A stretch of 64,000 nt of DNA, from contig CM019713.1 of NCBI GenBank assembly GCA_009760885.1, forward strand, positions 26,737,927-26,801,926. The letters are read 5' to 3'. The notes beneath the pieces are model-generated. The model was not told the DNA's origin, ran no database searches, and saw only the letters and a list, made by a program, of their open reading frames with translations. Source of the stretch: Achatina immaculata. Taxonomy: Eukaryota > Mollusca > Gastropoda > Stylommatophora > Achatinidae. Made by a program: the position numbers and the translations under genes. This document shows positions 29,789-42,640 of this stretch, in pieces; positions within the stretch are counted from its first letter, which is position 1, and every line of letters begins with the position of its first letter.

Positions 29789-32765
29789 ATGTCGTGATGG
29801 GAAAGATGCATGCCCTTAAAAATCTTATTTTTGAAGTTCCGTCTCTTCCTCCCCACAGCTTTTTTAGTTCTTTTTATCTTTTGAAGAGCGATAGATGTCC
29901 TCCTTTTAATACCCCTCATTGTATCTCCATTATTAGTTAGTAATGATCCAAAATATTCAAAACTCTCCACCTCTTCCAATTTTGCTTCACTGATTTATAT
30001 TTCATCTGCCTTATTTGTTTTGTCAGTTGTCATCAATTTAGTTTTCTTCGTAATACTGTGTCATCAGCATATCTAATCTCTGGTATTTCATAACCTCCAA
30101 TTGTCATGGCATCGTAATATTCTTTGTCTACATCTTCTCTAACATTCCTCATTATATTTTCGGTATACAAGTTAAATAAGTAAGGTGACAATATGCACCC
30201 CTGACGGACCCCTTGTTTTATGTCAAACCAAGTTGTTGTTTTACTATTTAATATTATTGTTCCTGCTGGTCTAGATACAGCAGTGATATTAAATGTGTCA
30301 CATGTGTTGGAAATCCCATTTTTTCAATTATTTCCCAAAGTTTCTGGTATTGTACACAATCAAACGTTTTTGAATAGTTTATAAAAGATAAACATAGATT
30401 CACATTAAATTCTCTGTATTTCTCTATTATTAATCCTATGTTGAAAATATGATCTCTTGTTCCTCTTCCTTGTCTAAAACCAGATTGGACCATATTGAAT
30501 TCTCGTTATATTTTCGTTCGAAGTCTACCAATTATGATTTTTAACAGAATTTTACTGGCATGACTAATCAGGGCAACAGTTCTGTAGTTTGTGCGTAATT
30601 TCAAGTTACCCTTTTTGGCAATGGTATGAATACAGTTTTTTTCCATTCTTTTGGCCAAACACCTGAATACCATATTTTTTTTACATACTGCATGATATAT
30701 TGCAGCACATTCCTTTCCTCCTGCTTTAATAAGTTCAGCTGTTATCTCATCACATCCTGGTGATTTACCATTTTTCAGATTCTTTATTCTCCACAAAACT
30801 TGTTTAATTTTCTGTTCTGGTTCTTTCTCTTCCAATAATAATTCACACTGTTGATTTCTGTTTTCACAGTCGGTTGTTTCATTCATTCCTCTGCAATATT
30901 CCTTCCATTTTTCTAGAATTTCCTCTGTCTCTGTCAAGGTATTCCCCATCTCATCACAAATTACAATTAGCTTAGGTGTGACATTTTTCGTCAATATCTT
31001 CATTTCTTTAAACATTTCACTATCTCTTCCACACTTCTAATGTCATTATATTCTTTCACAACAATCATGTATGGATTGATTTTTGTCTCTTCTAATGTTT
31101 CTTCTTATTTCTTTTGTTAAAACTTTATATTTCTCTCTGTTGCTATTTGTCATTTTCCATTTCGTCTTCCTTTCTGTACGCGTTTTTATTAGATCTAATA
31201 TGCCTGTTGTAATCCATCCATTCTTTTGTGTTTACTTTACTGGAACCATATCTTTAGCTGCTCTGGCCTGTGTAGCCAATTCGTCAGATGTCATTTCCTC
31301 TTGTACAGCCATCGGTGTCTCAAAATAGTTATTCATTTCTATGCCATATTGTTCTGTTATTTTTGTAAGATCAAAGCTGAGTTGTCTTGATCCCGTAACT
31401 GTCTTTCTTATCTTTATCTTCATGTCTGCTATTAGTAACTCATGGTCCGTGTCACAATCGTCACCTGGTAGAGTTTTTGCTTGATCTCCACCTTCTTTGC
31501 ACTAAAATGCAATCTGTTTGATTCTTCGTTTTCCCATCAGCTGATGTCCATGTTTAAAGTCTTCTTGGATATTGTCTAAAAAGTATGTTAGCGGTCATTA
31601 GCTTATTTTCCATGCAAAACGCCATTAGATTGTCATATACTAAATTTCATCTTCTGCTCTTTCTGTGCTAGTCTTTGCATTAAAATCGCACATTATTAAC
31701 ACAATATTATTTTTTTCGTATCTGGTCTATCGTCGTTTGCAGTGTGTTGTAAAAGTCTTCTACTTCCTCTTCTTCTGCTGCTTATGTAGTTGCATATATC
31801 TGGATATTGTTACACTTCTAGGAGTGCCTCTAAGTCTGATAGTGAGGATTCTATCTCTTACTGGGTTGTAACCTAGTAATGCTTTTGATGTTAATCTGTC
31901 TAAGTAAAACGCCACTCCATTCTTTCCTCCTAATTCTCCAACAGAGTATATAAATATACCATTTTTTCGATCTTGAAGTGTCCTGATCTTTTCTATCGAT
32001 GTTAGCAGATTCCCAAAAATTTGTATTCTCGCTCTTATCATTGCATCACTTATTATTTGATACTTTCCCTCATACATACTTCTCACATTCCATTTTCCTA
32101 CTCTTATTTTTCTTTTTAGTTTGATGCTGGGGCTTTCCTTAGTAACACCGTCAGGATTTTGTCCGTCATCACAATTACTAGTACTGACCTCTGTCTCACA
32201 CTCTTCCCCAGTGTTAAAATTAGATCTATCTGGCCTGGGGGACTCACCACCAGATCTTTTTCCTATCTGACCTTCCATGTTGCTGTTTAGGTTTCTTGGT
32301 ATATTTTCAGAAGGTAGTTTACCATTTGATGATCTCCTTTCGGGCAGTGACTGTACTAGTCAGTGATCGTAGCCATTGTTCTTACATTGAGGTCATCTGC
32401 CTACCATCATAGAATGGTGACCATAACCAACATTATCTGTCGGCTGCTCTCCCATTCCATCCACCACCTGCTCCCATGGCTTCACGTCACCCTGATCGGG
32501 GGGGGGGCTATATGGGTACTCCACCTTGCTCATGGGTGTCCCGTAGACTAACGGAGGTAAAGAGGCATCTTACTTCTCCTTTGATAGGGGATACTACCCC
32601 GCTAACCATATGTTCATTTCTACAGTGACATTATTCCCAGCCAAACAAGGACGGATAATGTCTTACTGTATTTACTGGGGAGGTTTTTTTTGGGTGGGAG
32701 TGGGGAGGAGTGTGAGAGAAAGCAAAATAAAACTTGTTGAAAAAGAACAAAGGGACGACAACGAT

Positions 32766-33350
32766 TATGTTGAGACACTGTCGTTTGTGATCAAATCCAA
32801 GAATTCTCCTGACTCATCGAGCAGAGACCTTTGTCATTTGAAAATCACTGTGAATATTGGCATGAACATGTTCATGGGAGATGCACAACTCAGTAGCAAT
32901 GTACCGCTTAGGTAGACGTCTATCCCCCATTATCATGTCATGGATTCTGCCGGTGGTTTTATCGGTGGTTACCATTCTTGGTCTTCCTGGACGGGGATCA
33001 TCTTCCAGAATCTCCCTTTCATGTTTGAACTGACCTGCCCATTTCTTCACTGTGCTGTAGGAAGGGGCACTCTCCCCTAGAGTCTCTACCATATCCTCAT
33101 GGATCTTCTTCGATGATAAGCTCTTGATGCAGAGACAGCGAATGACTGCTCGATGAGAATTTTTTTTCTCCATTTTCTCAATTTCTGCCACCTCTTACCA
33201 GTTCAGGAACCCGTAAAAAAATTGGCTGACGTTAATTTCTTGAAACTTGGTATTTAATCTTACATTAACCTGATCTACAAATGCACGTAATATCAACTGT
33301 GTGATTCAAGTATTTGTACCTTATGCCGAGAACTTATCAACCAACTCTCG
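32766..33350 (-). mobile_element. mariner fragment (5' half)
   Basis: The minus strand opens with the right-hand inverted repeat of the mariner at 37192-38474 (CGAGAGTTGGTTGATAAGTT) next to TA. It encodes the DNA-binding half: KKIHEDMVETLGESAPSYST, VKKWAGQFKHEREILEDDPR, PGRPRMVTTDKTTGRIHDMI. It is truncated before the catalytic domain. Confidence 0.9.
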
Positions 33351-34224
33351 TACATGTAAGAAGTTACTTCTTGTACTGAATGCGCGAGCGAGGGTGAAAC
33401 GTAACAGTTTCTTTTTTTAATTTCAATTTTGTTTTTACAATTTTGATTATATGTTATATGCACAATATGTACATAATAACAGATGTAAAATGTCTGGAAT
33501 AATAAACGTTGTGGGATAAAGGACAGAATGTCAGACGGGCCTGCGTGCCCAATTCTTAACCCTTTACAAATAAAGCCCGTTCCTTCGTCATGTCGATTTT
33601 CCTGTTGCTTTCTTCCAGTTTATTCTTCACTTTCTGAGTTCTGTTTATCTCACAGCCGACACACACTGAGCGAGAGAAAGAAGTGTTATTTTTCAAAGAT
33701 GAAGAACTGAATAGTAGGCCTATTCAACATTCTGCCCTTCATCATTCAACTTTCATTCTAACATCATCTTTCAACTTTCTTTCTAACATCATCACTCAAC
33801 TTTCATTCTAACATCATCATTCTTCATTGAATGTTACTCATGTTCTTATAGTTGTACTAAAATCTCTCTCCCCCCCCCCCCCCCCTTTTCCAACCCTCTC
33901 GTGTCTTACATTTCTCTTGGCTTGTTTTATTTTAGCTTTGATACACGAGTTGTATCACTATTTGAAGTTATTGAAGCTCGCATATCTCCAAGATACTTGA
34001 ATCTGCACTTCTGATTTAAACACACGTTTCATTCATTTTATTTTTTTTTTAAAAAAGATTTTCACAAACATGTTAACAGCAAATCATCAAACATTTATCT
34101 GAATCGAAACATGATTTTTAAAAAAAAATCATCGCTTTCATTTACAGCTCTGCATTGAAATAAATGATAATAACTTATATACACAGTGTAAGACAAAAGA
34201 AAAAGGACTTAAAGTTAAGCAGTC
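33351..34224. other. non-coding spacer
   Basis: No gene is seen. It holds a (C)n run near 33870-33888, several ATTCTAACATCATC repeats at 33735-33820, and a block at 33516-33590 (CCTGCGTGCCCAATTCTT) that recurs inverted at 63115-63165. Confidence 0.55.
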
Positions 34225-35385
34225 AAAAACGCTGGCATAGACTTACTTTTAATGACAATTCTGTAACAGATATTTGGTGTAATACATAAATTCTGTAACA
34301 GATATTTAGTGTAACAGTTATTTAGTCTAATACAAATTTAGTGCAACGGATATTTAATGTAACAAGCACTTTCTGTAAAATATATTTACTGAAACACTTA
34401 ATCATTGTAAAATATCTTTACAACAGACATTTACTGCAATAGGTATTTACTGTAGCAGATATTTACTGAACGGATATTTAGTGTAATACATCAATTCTGT
34501 AACAGATAATACCGTAACAGATATTTACCGTAATTGCTATTTACTGTAACAGAATTTTGCTGTAACAGACATTTATTGTGACACATAACTGCTGTATCAG
34601 ATATTAATTGTGACATATATTTACTGTAAGAAACATTTTATTGTGATACATATTTACTGTAACAGACATTATAGTGTGACACATATTTAGTGTAATAGAC
34701 ATTGTATTGTGACACATATTTACTGTAATAGATATTATATTGTGACACATATTTAGTGTAATAGACATTATATTGTGGCACATATTTACTGTAATAGACA
34801 TTATATTGTGACACATTCACTGTAATAGACATTGTATTGTGACACATAATTACTGCAACAGAAGTTTACGGCATCAAACATTTACGGTAACAGGCATTGT
34901 ATTGTGACACATTCACTGTAATAGACATTGTACTGTGACACATAATTACTGCAACAGAAGTTTACGGCATCAAACATTTACTGTAACAGACATTGTATTG
35001 TGATACATATTTACTGTAACAGACATTATAGTGTGACACATATTTAGTGTAATAGACATTATATTGTGGCACATATTTACTGTAATAGACATTATATTGT
35101 GACACATTCACTGTAATAGACATTGTATTGTGACACATAATTACTGCAACAGAAGTTTACGGCATCAAACATTTACGGTAACAGGCATTGTATTGTGACA
35201 CATTCACTGTAATAGGCATTGTACTGTGACACATAATTGCTGCAACAGAAGTTTACGGCATCAAACATTTACTGTAACAGACATTGTATTGTGACACATA
35301 TTTACTGTAACAGACATTGTATTGTGACACATATTTACTGTAACAGACATTGTATTGTGGCACATATTTACTGTAACAGACATAC
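34225..35385. repeat. about 31-bp minisatellite with 291-bp higher-order unit
   Basis: Units contain TATTGTGACACATATTTACT plus GTAA(T/C)AGACAT. From 34810 a longer block including GACACATTCACTGTAATAGA and CATAATTACTGCAACAGAAG repeats 291 bp later at 35101, showing higher-order expansion. The left part is more diverged. Confidence 0.93.
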
Positions 35386-35734
35386 TTTGTAACATCGCAC
35401 CTTAATCCCCTATCTTGTATGAAAAATGTCTCAGAAATATCGATTGTGGTATTGCAATTCTGTGTGCAAGTTTTCTTTGACTGGTGGCTTATTTGAAAAT
35501 GGAATTTTATTATTAATTACACACAAGAGCATTAATTTATTTTGGTTAATTATCAGTTTATACACTAAATTATCTACTTTAGGTTTCAGTACATTTTCAG
35601 AATTCAGGAAATGGATAAAAGTATCATCCGCATGAAGCACATTTGGAAAATGAAGACACGAGGAGATTAAAATCTGCGATTGGTCTTTTCTTTTTAGAAA
35701 TTTCGATAAGAAAGAGCAGTTGTGAGTGTCCACG

Positions 35735-36300
35735 GTGTTCCGGTCTTCGGTGCTTCACTGCATGTCTTCGGTGCTTCACTGCATGTCTTCAGTGCTTCAC
35801 TGCATGTCTTCGGTGCTTCACTGCATGTCTTCGGTGCTTTACTGCATGCCTTCGGTGCTTCACTGCATGTCTTCGGTGCTTCACTGCATGTCTTCGGTGT
35901 TTCATTGCATGTCTTCGGTGCTTCACTGCATGTCTTCGGTGCTTCACTGCATGTCTTCGGTGCTTCACTGCATGCCTTCGGTGCTTCACTGCATGCCTTC
36001 AGTGCTTCACTGCATGTCTTCGGTGCTTTACTGCATGCCTTTGGTGCTTCACTGCATGTCTTCAGTGCTTCACCGCATGTCTTCGGTGCTTCACTGCATG
36101 TCTTCGGTGCTTCACTGCATGTCTTCGGTGCTTCACTGCATGCCTTTGGTGCTTCACTCCATGCCTTCGGTGCTTTACTGGATGTCTTCTGTGCTTCACT
36201 GCATGTATTCAGTGCTTCACTGTATGTATTCGGTGCTTTATTGAATTTCCTCGGTGCTTCACTGCATGTCTTAAGATGCTTCACTACAGGTCTTCGGTGC
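35735..36300. repeat. 21-bp minisatellite, about 27 copies
   Basis: The unit is GCTTCACTGCATGTCTTCGG T. As 21 is divisible by three and the unit has no stop, several frames are open right through (heptapeptide CLRCFTA on plus, SEAPKTC on minus). There is no independent sign of coding. Confidence 0.96.
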
Positions 36301-36339
36301 TGAAACACATAAAGAGTTCGAGTTTGACTAGGTTCTCCG

Positions 36340-36614
36340 TATCATTGAGAACAAGACATCCCAAAATCGCTCCATCACCTGTGTCAGTGAATGTTGTACA
36401 GAATGTTCAACGACGGTCACACGTGTTAGTTCTTGATGATGAGCCACCCAGTGCAGAAGCCATTTTAGGAGCTACAGACAGCAGCTCAAACTCCGTAGCT
36501 AAGGAGCCAAGCCCAACCATGACACACAAAAGACCATCACATTTCACCACTGGCCAAGTAGACACGACGAAGAATCACCAATGCTGTCTACGCCAAGGTC
36601 ACGGGTCACAGTAG
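36340..36614 (+). CDS. possible orphan exon or ORF tail, unrecognised
   Basis: Downstream of the 21-bp array the same plus frame continues with unrepeated, balanced composition: VNVVQNVQRRSHVLVLDDEP, PSAEAILGATDSSSNSVAKE, PSPTMTHKRPSHFTTGQV, up to a stop at 36612-36614. A CTGTGTCAG acceptor-like site precedes it at about 36380. No family is recognised; it may be a chance ORF or a transposon relic. Confidence 0.2.
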
Positions 36615-37191
36615 TGCCGTAGTACTAAGCTCAGTATCTCGGCACACTGACCTGACCTCTATCTTGAAAGCAGTGACGACACCGTTGCTCATTTAACACG
36701 TTTGTGCATTCCTGTTAGCACCACACTACGTCAAACTGTGAAGGGCCACCACAGATAAAAAGTATATGGTACAAGAATGAGTGACCTAGTTACAACATGG
36801 CCTCTCTGCTCTCTTGCAACTAGAATGAGCGAACACGGCAGCCAGAATTACATCACGAGGAAGTTTCTCTTATATTTTTCCGTCAAGTCAATTTTCCTGT
36901 CAAATTCCGCAGTCTTCCTGGCCGATTTTTTAAGCTTCCCGGCAGTTGTAATTTCTCTGTAACTCGAAATGAAAATGTTTCAATGCTGAATGTTTTTGTT
37001 TTCCCGAAATTAATGGAATTTATCCGAGTCATTAATTGCTTTAGTTCAAGGTCATTCATGGCGGGCTGCTAGGAACTTCTCTTGAATATCAGTTTGTGTG
37101 ACGCTAAATCAAGTCATCTTATTCTGTCACTTTCCATATTTCTAACGTTATACCCTCATATCTACTTCATCTCCTTTTACTATCTGTTGTA

Positions 37192-38474
37192 CGAGGGGTG
37201 ATTGATAAGTTCTCGGCACAAGGTACAACGGATTATTTGTGGTCAACTTTTTTGGGTTATATCTCAACATAGTCCCCTTGCAAGTTTATGCACTTGGTCC
37301 AGCGATGGATCCCTTCTTTGTAAAAGATGCTGATCTTGTGCCAGTAGAAAGTGGTCTACAGCATGAATGAAGTATCATCTGAAGCAAATTTGCGACCACT
37401 GAGCTTCTTTTTGAGTTTGGTAAACAGGTAATAGTCCGAACGGGCCAAATCTGGGGAATACGGAATCAACTCAAGAAGCTGGAAGACGCATTCATGAATG
37501 GCAGCCATTGCCACCGCCGACTTGTGAACTGGAGCATTGTCTTGATGAAAGATGACTCCTCTTGTCAGTTGCCTTCGACGCTTTTCCTTCAGTTTGACCC
37601 GCAGTTGCTTCACAAGATTAGCGTAATAGGCCCCGGTGACCGTTCTGTTCTTTTGAAGATAGTCTACCAATAGCACACTTTCTGAACGCCAAAAGACGGA
37701 AGCCATCACTTTGCCTGCAGACAGAACCACCCTTGCTTTCTTTGGAGGTGAGGATCCATGATGTTTCTACTGCTTTGATTGTTCTTTGGTTTCTGGTTAA
37801 AAATGATGAACCCAAGTCTCATCCATAGTCACAAATTGCTGAAGAAACTCTTCGGGATCTGGAGAAAAAATAGGCAAGATGGTCTCTTGACATGTTGAGA
37901 CGCTGTTGTTTGTGATTAGCTCCAAGAAGTTTTGGGACCCATCGAGCAGAGACCTTTGTCATTTGAAGATCATTGTGAATAATGGCATGAACACGTTCCT
38001 GGGATATGTCCAACTAAGTAGCAATGTACCGCTCAGTTAGTCGTCTATCCCCCATTATCATGTCATGGATTCTGCCGGTGGTTTCATCAGTTGTTACCGT
38101 TCTTGGTCTTCCTGGACGAGGACCATCTTCCAGACTCTCCCTTCCATGTTTGAACCGAGCTGCCCATTTCTTCACTGTGTTGTAAGAAGGGGCGCTCTCC
38201 CCTAGAGTCTCTGCCACATCCTCATGGATCTCCTTCGATGATAAGCCCTTGATGCAGAGGTAGGGAATGGCTGCTCGATGAGAAATTTTTATCCATTTTC
38301 TCGAGTTCTGTCACCCCTTACCACTTCAGTAGCCTGTAAGAAAAATTGGTTGCAGTTAATTTCTTGAAACTTAATATTTAATCTTACATTAACCTGATCT
38401 ACAAATGCACCTAATATCAACTGTGCATTTCAAGTATTTGTACCTTATGCCGAGAACTTATCAATCAACCCTCG
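37192..38474 (-). mobile_element. complete but dead mariner transposon
   Basis: The termini CGAGGGGTGATTGATAAGTT and CGAGGGTTGATTGATAAGTT (minus) are near-perfect inverted repeats of about 35 bp, flanked by TA at 37190 and 38475; length 1283 bp. The transposase on the minus strand shows the N-terminal helix-turn-helix, GRPRTVTTDETTGRIHDMIM, MDETWVHHF, VIFHQDNAPVHKSAVAMAAI and LIPYSPDLARSDYYLF, i.e. a DD34D mariner. A stop directly after MDETWVHHF and other breaks inactivate it. Confidence 0.95.
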
Positions 38475-38879
38475 TAGTTTCATTGGCCGGTTGAACATTG
38501 TTAAAAATCTGCCGATGCAGCTCTATGGGACAGCGTTATTTCCGTTTCCTGTGCAAGAAATGAAAATTGAGGAAAACATTGAAAGCATAATCACAGCGTA
38601 TTGGATAAAATCACACTCTCCCACATAAAATGCAACAATAGCATTGTTAAATTCGTTCAGTTAGTTCTTTATTGTAATTTGATTATTACAGAAGATCTAA
38701 AGAAAATAACAGGTTGAATATCATCCTCTGACCTCTTTTTGTGAGCGGGAATGGCATAATCGATAGCAAGATCGAACAGAAGTAGCGGGTTCTGAGAATG
38801 CCACCAACATGACTTCTGCTCGTCAGGAGTCTATCTTTCGCCGTGGAATCCGCGCTGAGGCCTCCTTTCACAGATCAAG

Positions 38880-39350
38880 TTTACAGCACTGCAGACTTGT
38901 CCTGAAGGCAAAGTCTGAAGCACATATAGACTTGTCCTTAACACAATGTCTGAAGCACAAACAGACTTGTCCTTAGCGCAAAGTCTGAAGAACATATAGG
39001 CTATCCTTAACGCAAAATCTGAAGCACATATAGGCTTGTCCTTAAAACAAATTCTGAAGCACATATAGACCTGTCCTTAACGCAAATTCTGAAGCAAAAT
39101 GTAGACTTGTCCTTAACGCAAAGTCTGAAGCACATACAGACTTGTCCTTAGCACAAAGTCTGAAGAACATATAGGCTGTCCTTAATGCAAAGTCTGAAGC
39201 ACATATAGGCTTGTCCTTAAAGCAAATTCTGAAGCACATATGGACTTGTCCTTAACGCAAATTCTGAAGCACATATAGACTTGTCCTTAACGCAAAGTCT
39301 GAAGCTCATACAGACTTGTCCTTAACGCAAAGTCTGAACCCCGTATAGAT
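38880..39350. repeat. about 35-bp minisatellite, about 13 copies
   Basis: Units read CTTGTCCTTAACGCAAAGTC TGAAGCACATATAGA with point changes and small indels. Confidence 0.94.
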
Positions 39351-39497
39351 TTGTCATGAACGCATTGATGATGACCTTTAAACATTTTGGCAACTCACAT
39401 AGTCTTATTTCAAATTCATCTTGTTACTGTTTTGAATTTCTCAATGAAATTATTTTTATTACTGTTAAAAAAAAACAATAAATTACAGGTGTGTCCT

Positions 39498-40995
39498 TTT
39501 TTTTCTGCAGGTGAAGATGAAATAACAGCCGAAATGTTAAAAGCTATCAATAGTGACAACATGAGACAACTACAGAGAATGTTTAATAAGATTTGGAAAG
39601 AAAAAAAAGGTCCCTTCTAAATGGACAAAAAAGGAATCATTGTTAAAATACCAACAAAAAGGGCAACCTTAGAGACTGCAATAATTGGATAGGAGTAACC
39701 TTAATATCAGTTGTGTCAAAAGTATTTGCAGACTCATTTTGAATAGACTCAAAGATATAGTGGATACCGCAATGAGAGAAGAACAAGCAGGATTTCGGAA
39801 AGGGAGAAGTTGTCTCGACAAGATCTTTACTCTAAGAATAATACTTGAAGAACATATTGAAAAGCAGAAACCATTAATACTGAACTTCATAGACTTTAAA
39901 AAAGCATTTCATAGCATACACAGAGACTCACTGTGGAGAATTTTAAGTCTGTATGGAATACCAACTAAAATTGTCAACGTCATTAAGGACTTCTACAATG
40001 GATATGTTTGTGCAGTCAAGACAGAAGAAGGGATGAGTGAATGTGTTCCAGATTGAAACAGGCGTGAAATAAGGATGTATACTGTCTCCTTTGCTTTTTG
40101 GAATTACAATAGAATTCATAATGAAAAAATACTGCACAGGTAACACAGGTATTGACTGGGTACATGGGACCCAACTAGAAGATCTTGATTTTGCTGATGA
40201 CATAACTCTTATCGGTAACAATGTGAATTTCATGCAAGAAAAACAGATAGCCTGTCTTCACTGGCTAGCAAAATAGGACTTGAAATTAACAAGGACAAAA
40301 CAGACATAATGAAACTTCACATTAATCAAAATGGAAAAATACACGTGGAAGGGACAGATATTGAAGAAGTCAATCAATTTGCATACCTTGGTAGCTATGT
40401 AGACCAGGATGGTGACACCAGAAAGGAAGTTAGAATTAGAATTGCAAAAGCAGGATCGATCTTCAAGAATCTTGAGAACATAAGAACATATGACATTCAA
40501 AAGTTATAAGCATAAAAACCAATTTAAGACTATTTAATTCAAATGTAATATTCACCCTCATTTATGCATGTGAAAGCTGGAAAACAACTAAAGAAATGGA
40601 CAAGAAATTAGACTTTTTTGAAAACAAATGCCTAAGGAAAATATTCGGCATCAAGTGGAACGAATTCAAGAACAATGCAGAGATAAGACAGATGACTGAA
40701 CAACAACCAGTCTCATGAGTGATCAGGAAAAGGAGATGGACATATGTTGGTCACGTGATGAGAAGAAACAGTCAGAGAATCCCAAAACAAGCTATCAAAG
40801 TGGAACACAACAGGCCAAAGAAAAAGAGGCAGACCACTTGAAACTCTAAAGATGACATTGTTAAGAGAGGCTAAATTAACAGGCATAAAATCCCTTGATG
40901 AGGTTGAAAGACTCGCCGAAGACAGGAAAAATTGGCGAACTACTTTGCGAGCCCTATGTGACGTTTAACGGCACGGGAAAGATTAAGAAGAGATA
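39498..40995 (+). mobile_element. LINE-A copy 4
   Basis: The plus strand starts at GEDEITAEMLKAINSDNMRQ and runs through FRKGRSCLDKIFTLRIILEE, FIDFKKAFHSIHRDSLWRIL, DLDFADDITLIGNNVN, ending at the CCCTATGTGACGTTTAACGG 3' end. Frameshifts are at about 39610, 40055 and 40250, with a stop in the 3' domain. It is 5'-truncated. Confidence 0.93.
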
Positions 40996-42640
40996 AAATA
41001 ATCCTGCCTCTATCGTAATTTGAAGCTATGTATCCCAAAGGAGTTACATATACTTGTATTCTAAGTTCACGGCTACCCTCCTACTTATCCTTGTTGTTGT
41101 TGTTGTTGTTGTTCTTCTTCTTCTTCTTAGCCAGTGCTGCGGAAAATACTTTTTTTTAAATGAAAATGCAAACTGTGCCAGACGTATTTTACGAATAAAT
41201 TGGAAAACTCACTTCCGTTCTCCCAACTACTTGAAGGATGAAGATTAATTGCCCAAAAGTGGACAACATCAGAAAATGGACAAGACCTGGTGCCGTAAAA
41301 GTGAAAAAAAAAACGGAGAGAGTTAGCCAACCATTGCAGCCGGCCTCCTGCGGCATAGGATGGTGTTGTGTATAATTAGATATGTCATTTAAAGTTCTTA
41401 TTTTCCAAGCATGTGTAGAAATGGTTACATGATGTCACAAAAGTAGTCAGCATCATCCGTCCATCTGTAGTTGCAGATGAAACAGGTTCTGCCGCTAAGT
41501 GATATTGTGGCTTACAAAAACGGGTCATTTTGTTTTGTTTTGTAGTTGGGGTTTCGTAATTTTATATTGCCGGAAGTGCTAAAAATAGGCATGAAATAAT
41601 TTTGCAGTAAAACACTGCATCTGTGATCTTTCACGGGGCGGGGAGGGGGAAGGGAGTTGTGAAGTGAACTGTGTCGTGGATAATTAAGTGATAATATCTG
41701 ACACTTTGCTGCACCAGGTCACCTGTAAAGATGAACAGAGGAATATGTGTTGTTACTTAACGCTGTTCAAGTCAGGATGATTGTTCACGCTGCGTGAGAA
41801 CAGCCTGAACTGATCTGATCGCCATGTTTCAGAATATCAAGGAAAACATCAAGAGTCATACATCTGTACCAGTAAGATTATAGTGTGCAGTCTTCTTGTG
41901 GTGTGGCTATTTCTCTTATGTCTGGAGCAGATGTTGACTTTTTCTCACTCTTGTTTTCGTGAGGTCCTAGAATTCTGCCTCTTTTACAGTGTAGTTCGCC
42001 ATGAATACAGAGAAAGTGTGCATGAAGAATTCTATCCAGGCGTGAAATGCCCCAAGCGTTGTCACTGGTCAAAGCAGCGTATTAATTTCTGAACAGTTGT
42101 CTCGGTTGGCTGAGTGATAAGTTCACACTTTATCCGGCGTCACGGTCGCTCTGACGTGTAGAGAAAGTAGTTCCCTATCGGCCTTGGTGAGCTGTTGCTT
42201 GACCAGTGGTATCCTGGGGCTGCCGTTCTGTGAAATGCTGTGCCTGGTCTCTCCTGTTAGTCTGGCATAGACAAAAGTAAACAAAATCTTCGTGACCCTC
42301 ATGTAATGAGAATGCAGAATTGTTAATAATATTATTTGATATAAACAAAAATACTAAATGTAATCATCAGCAGGTGAAACAGTGAACGAATGACAAAAAT
42401 AATTACAATAAAAACAGATGAAAATAAGTAACGAAACGTGATGTAACAGTAACATCAGGAAAAAAAATGTCAGCCGCAGACATTTATCATATGTTGCATG
42501 CAGTCACATGACTTTTAGAATTTTCCTTCATCTTTCAGTCACAAATATCCTGACGCGTGTTATCTGAAGTATTCGGTCACTGTCGCCTGTCTAATGTTAC
42601 CCGACGTCTACAGTTACAAATGTCTGTCGTTTGCCATATG
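40996..42640. other. spacer downstream of the GPCR gene
   Basis: No gene is recognised. A (TTG)n/(TTC)n run lies at 41093-41130. ORFs here are short and lack family features. A GGTTGGCTGAGTGATAAG block at 42102 resembles a SINE head but lacks a B-box. Confidence 0.5.

Larger units (their letters stand above)
23626..32600 (-). mobile_element. LINE-B near-full copy, split by nested insertions
   Basis: Segments 23626-23889, 27142-27261 and 29789-32600 are consecutive parts of one minus-strand LINE. From 5' to 3': an endonuclease (KWNVRSMYEGKYQIISDAMI, NGVAFYLDRLTSKALLGYNP at 31760-32278), linker, reverse transcriptase (SPGCDEITAELIKAGGKECA at 30506-31015; MVQSGFRQGRGTRDHIFNIG and INYSKTFDCVQYQKLW at 30254-30493), then the [20 protein letters not shown] tail region. 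Many frameshifts make it dead. Without the inserts it is about 3.2 kb. The 5' boundary near 32600 is approximate. Confidence 0.85.

Noticed and set aside
35643..36300. Cysteine-rich or alanine-rich repeat protein (three long overlapping ORFs)
   Set aside because: All come from one stop-free 21-bp unit open in several frames on both strands; no frame preference.
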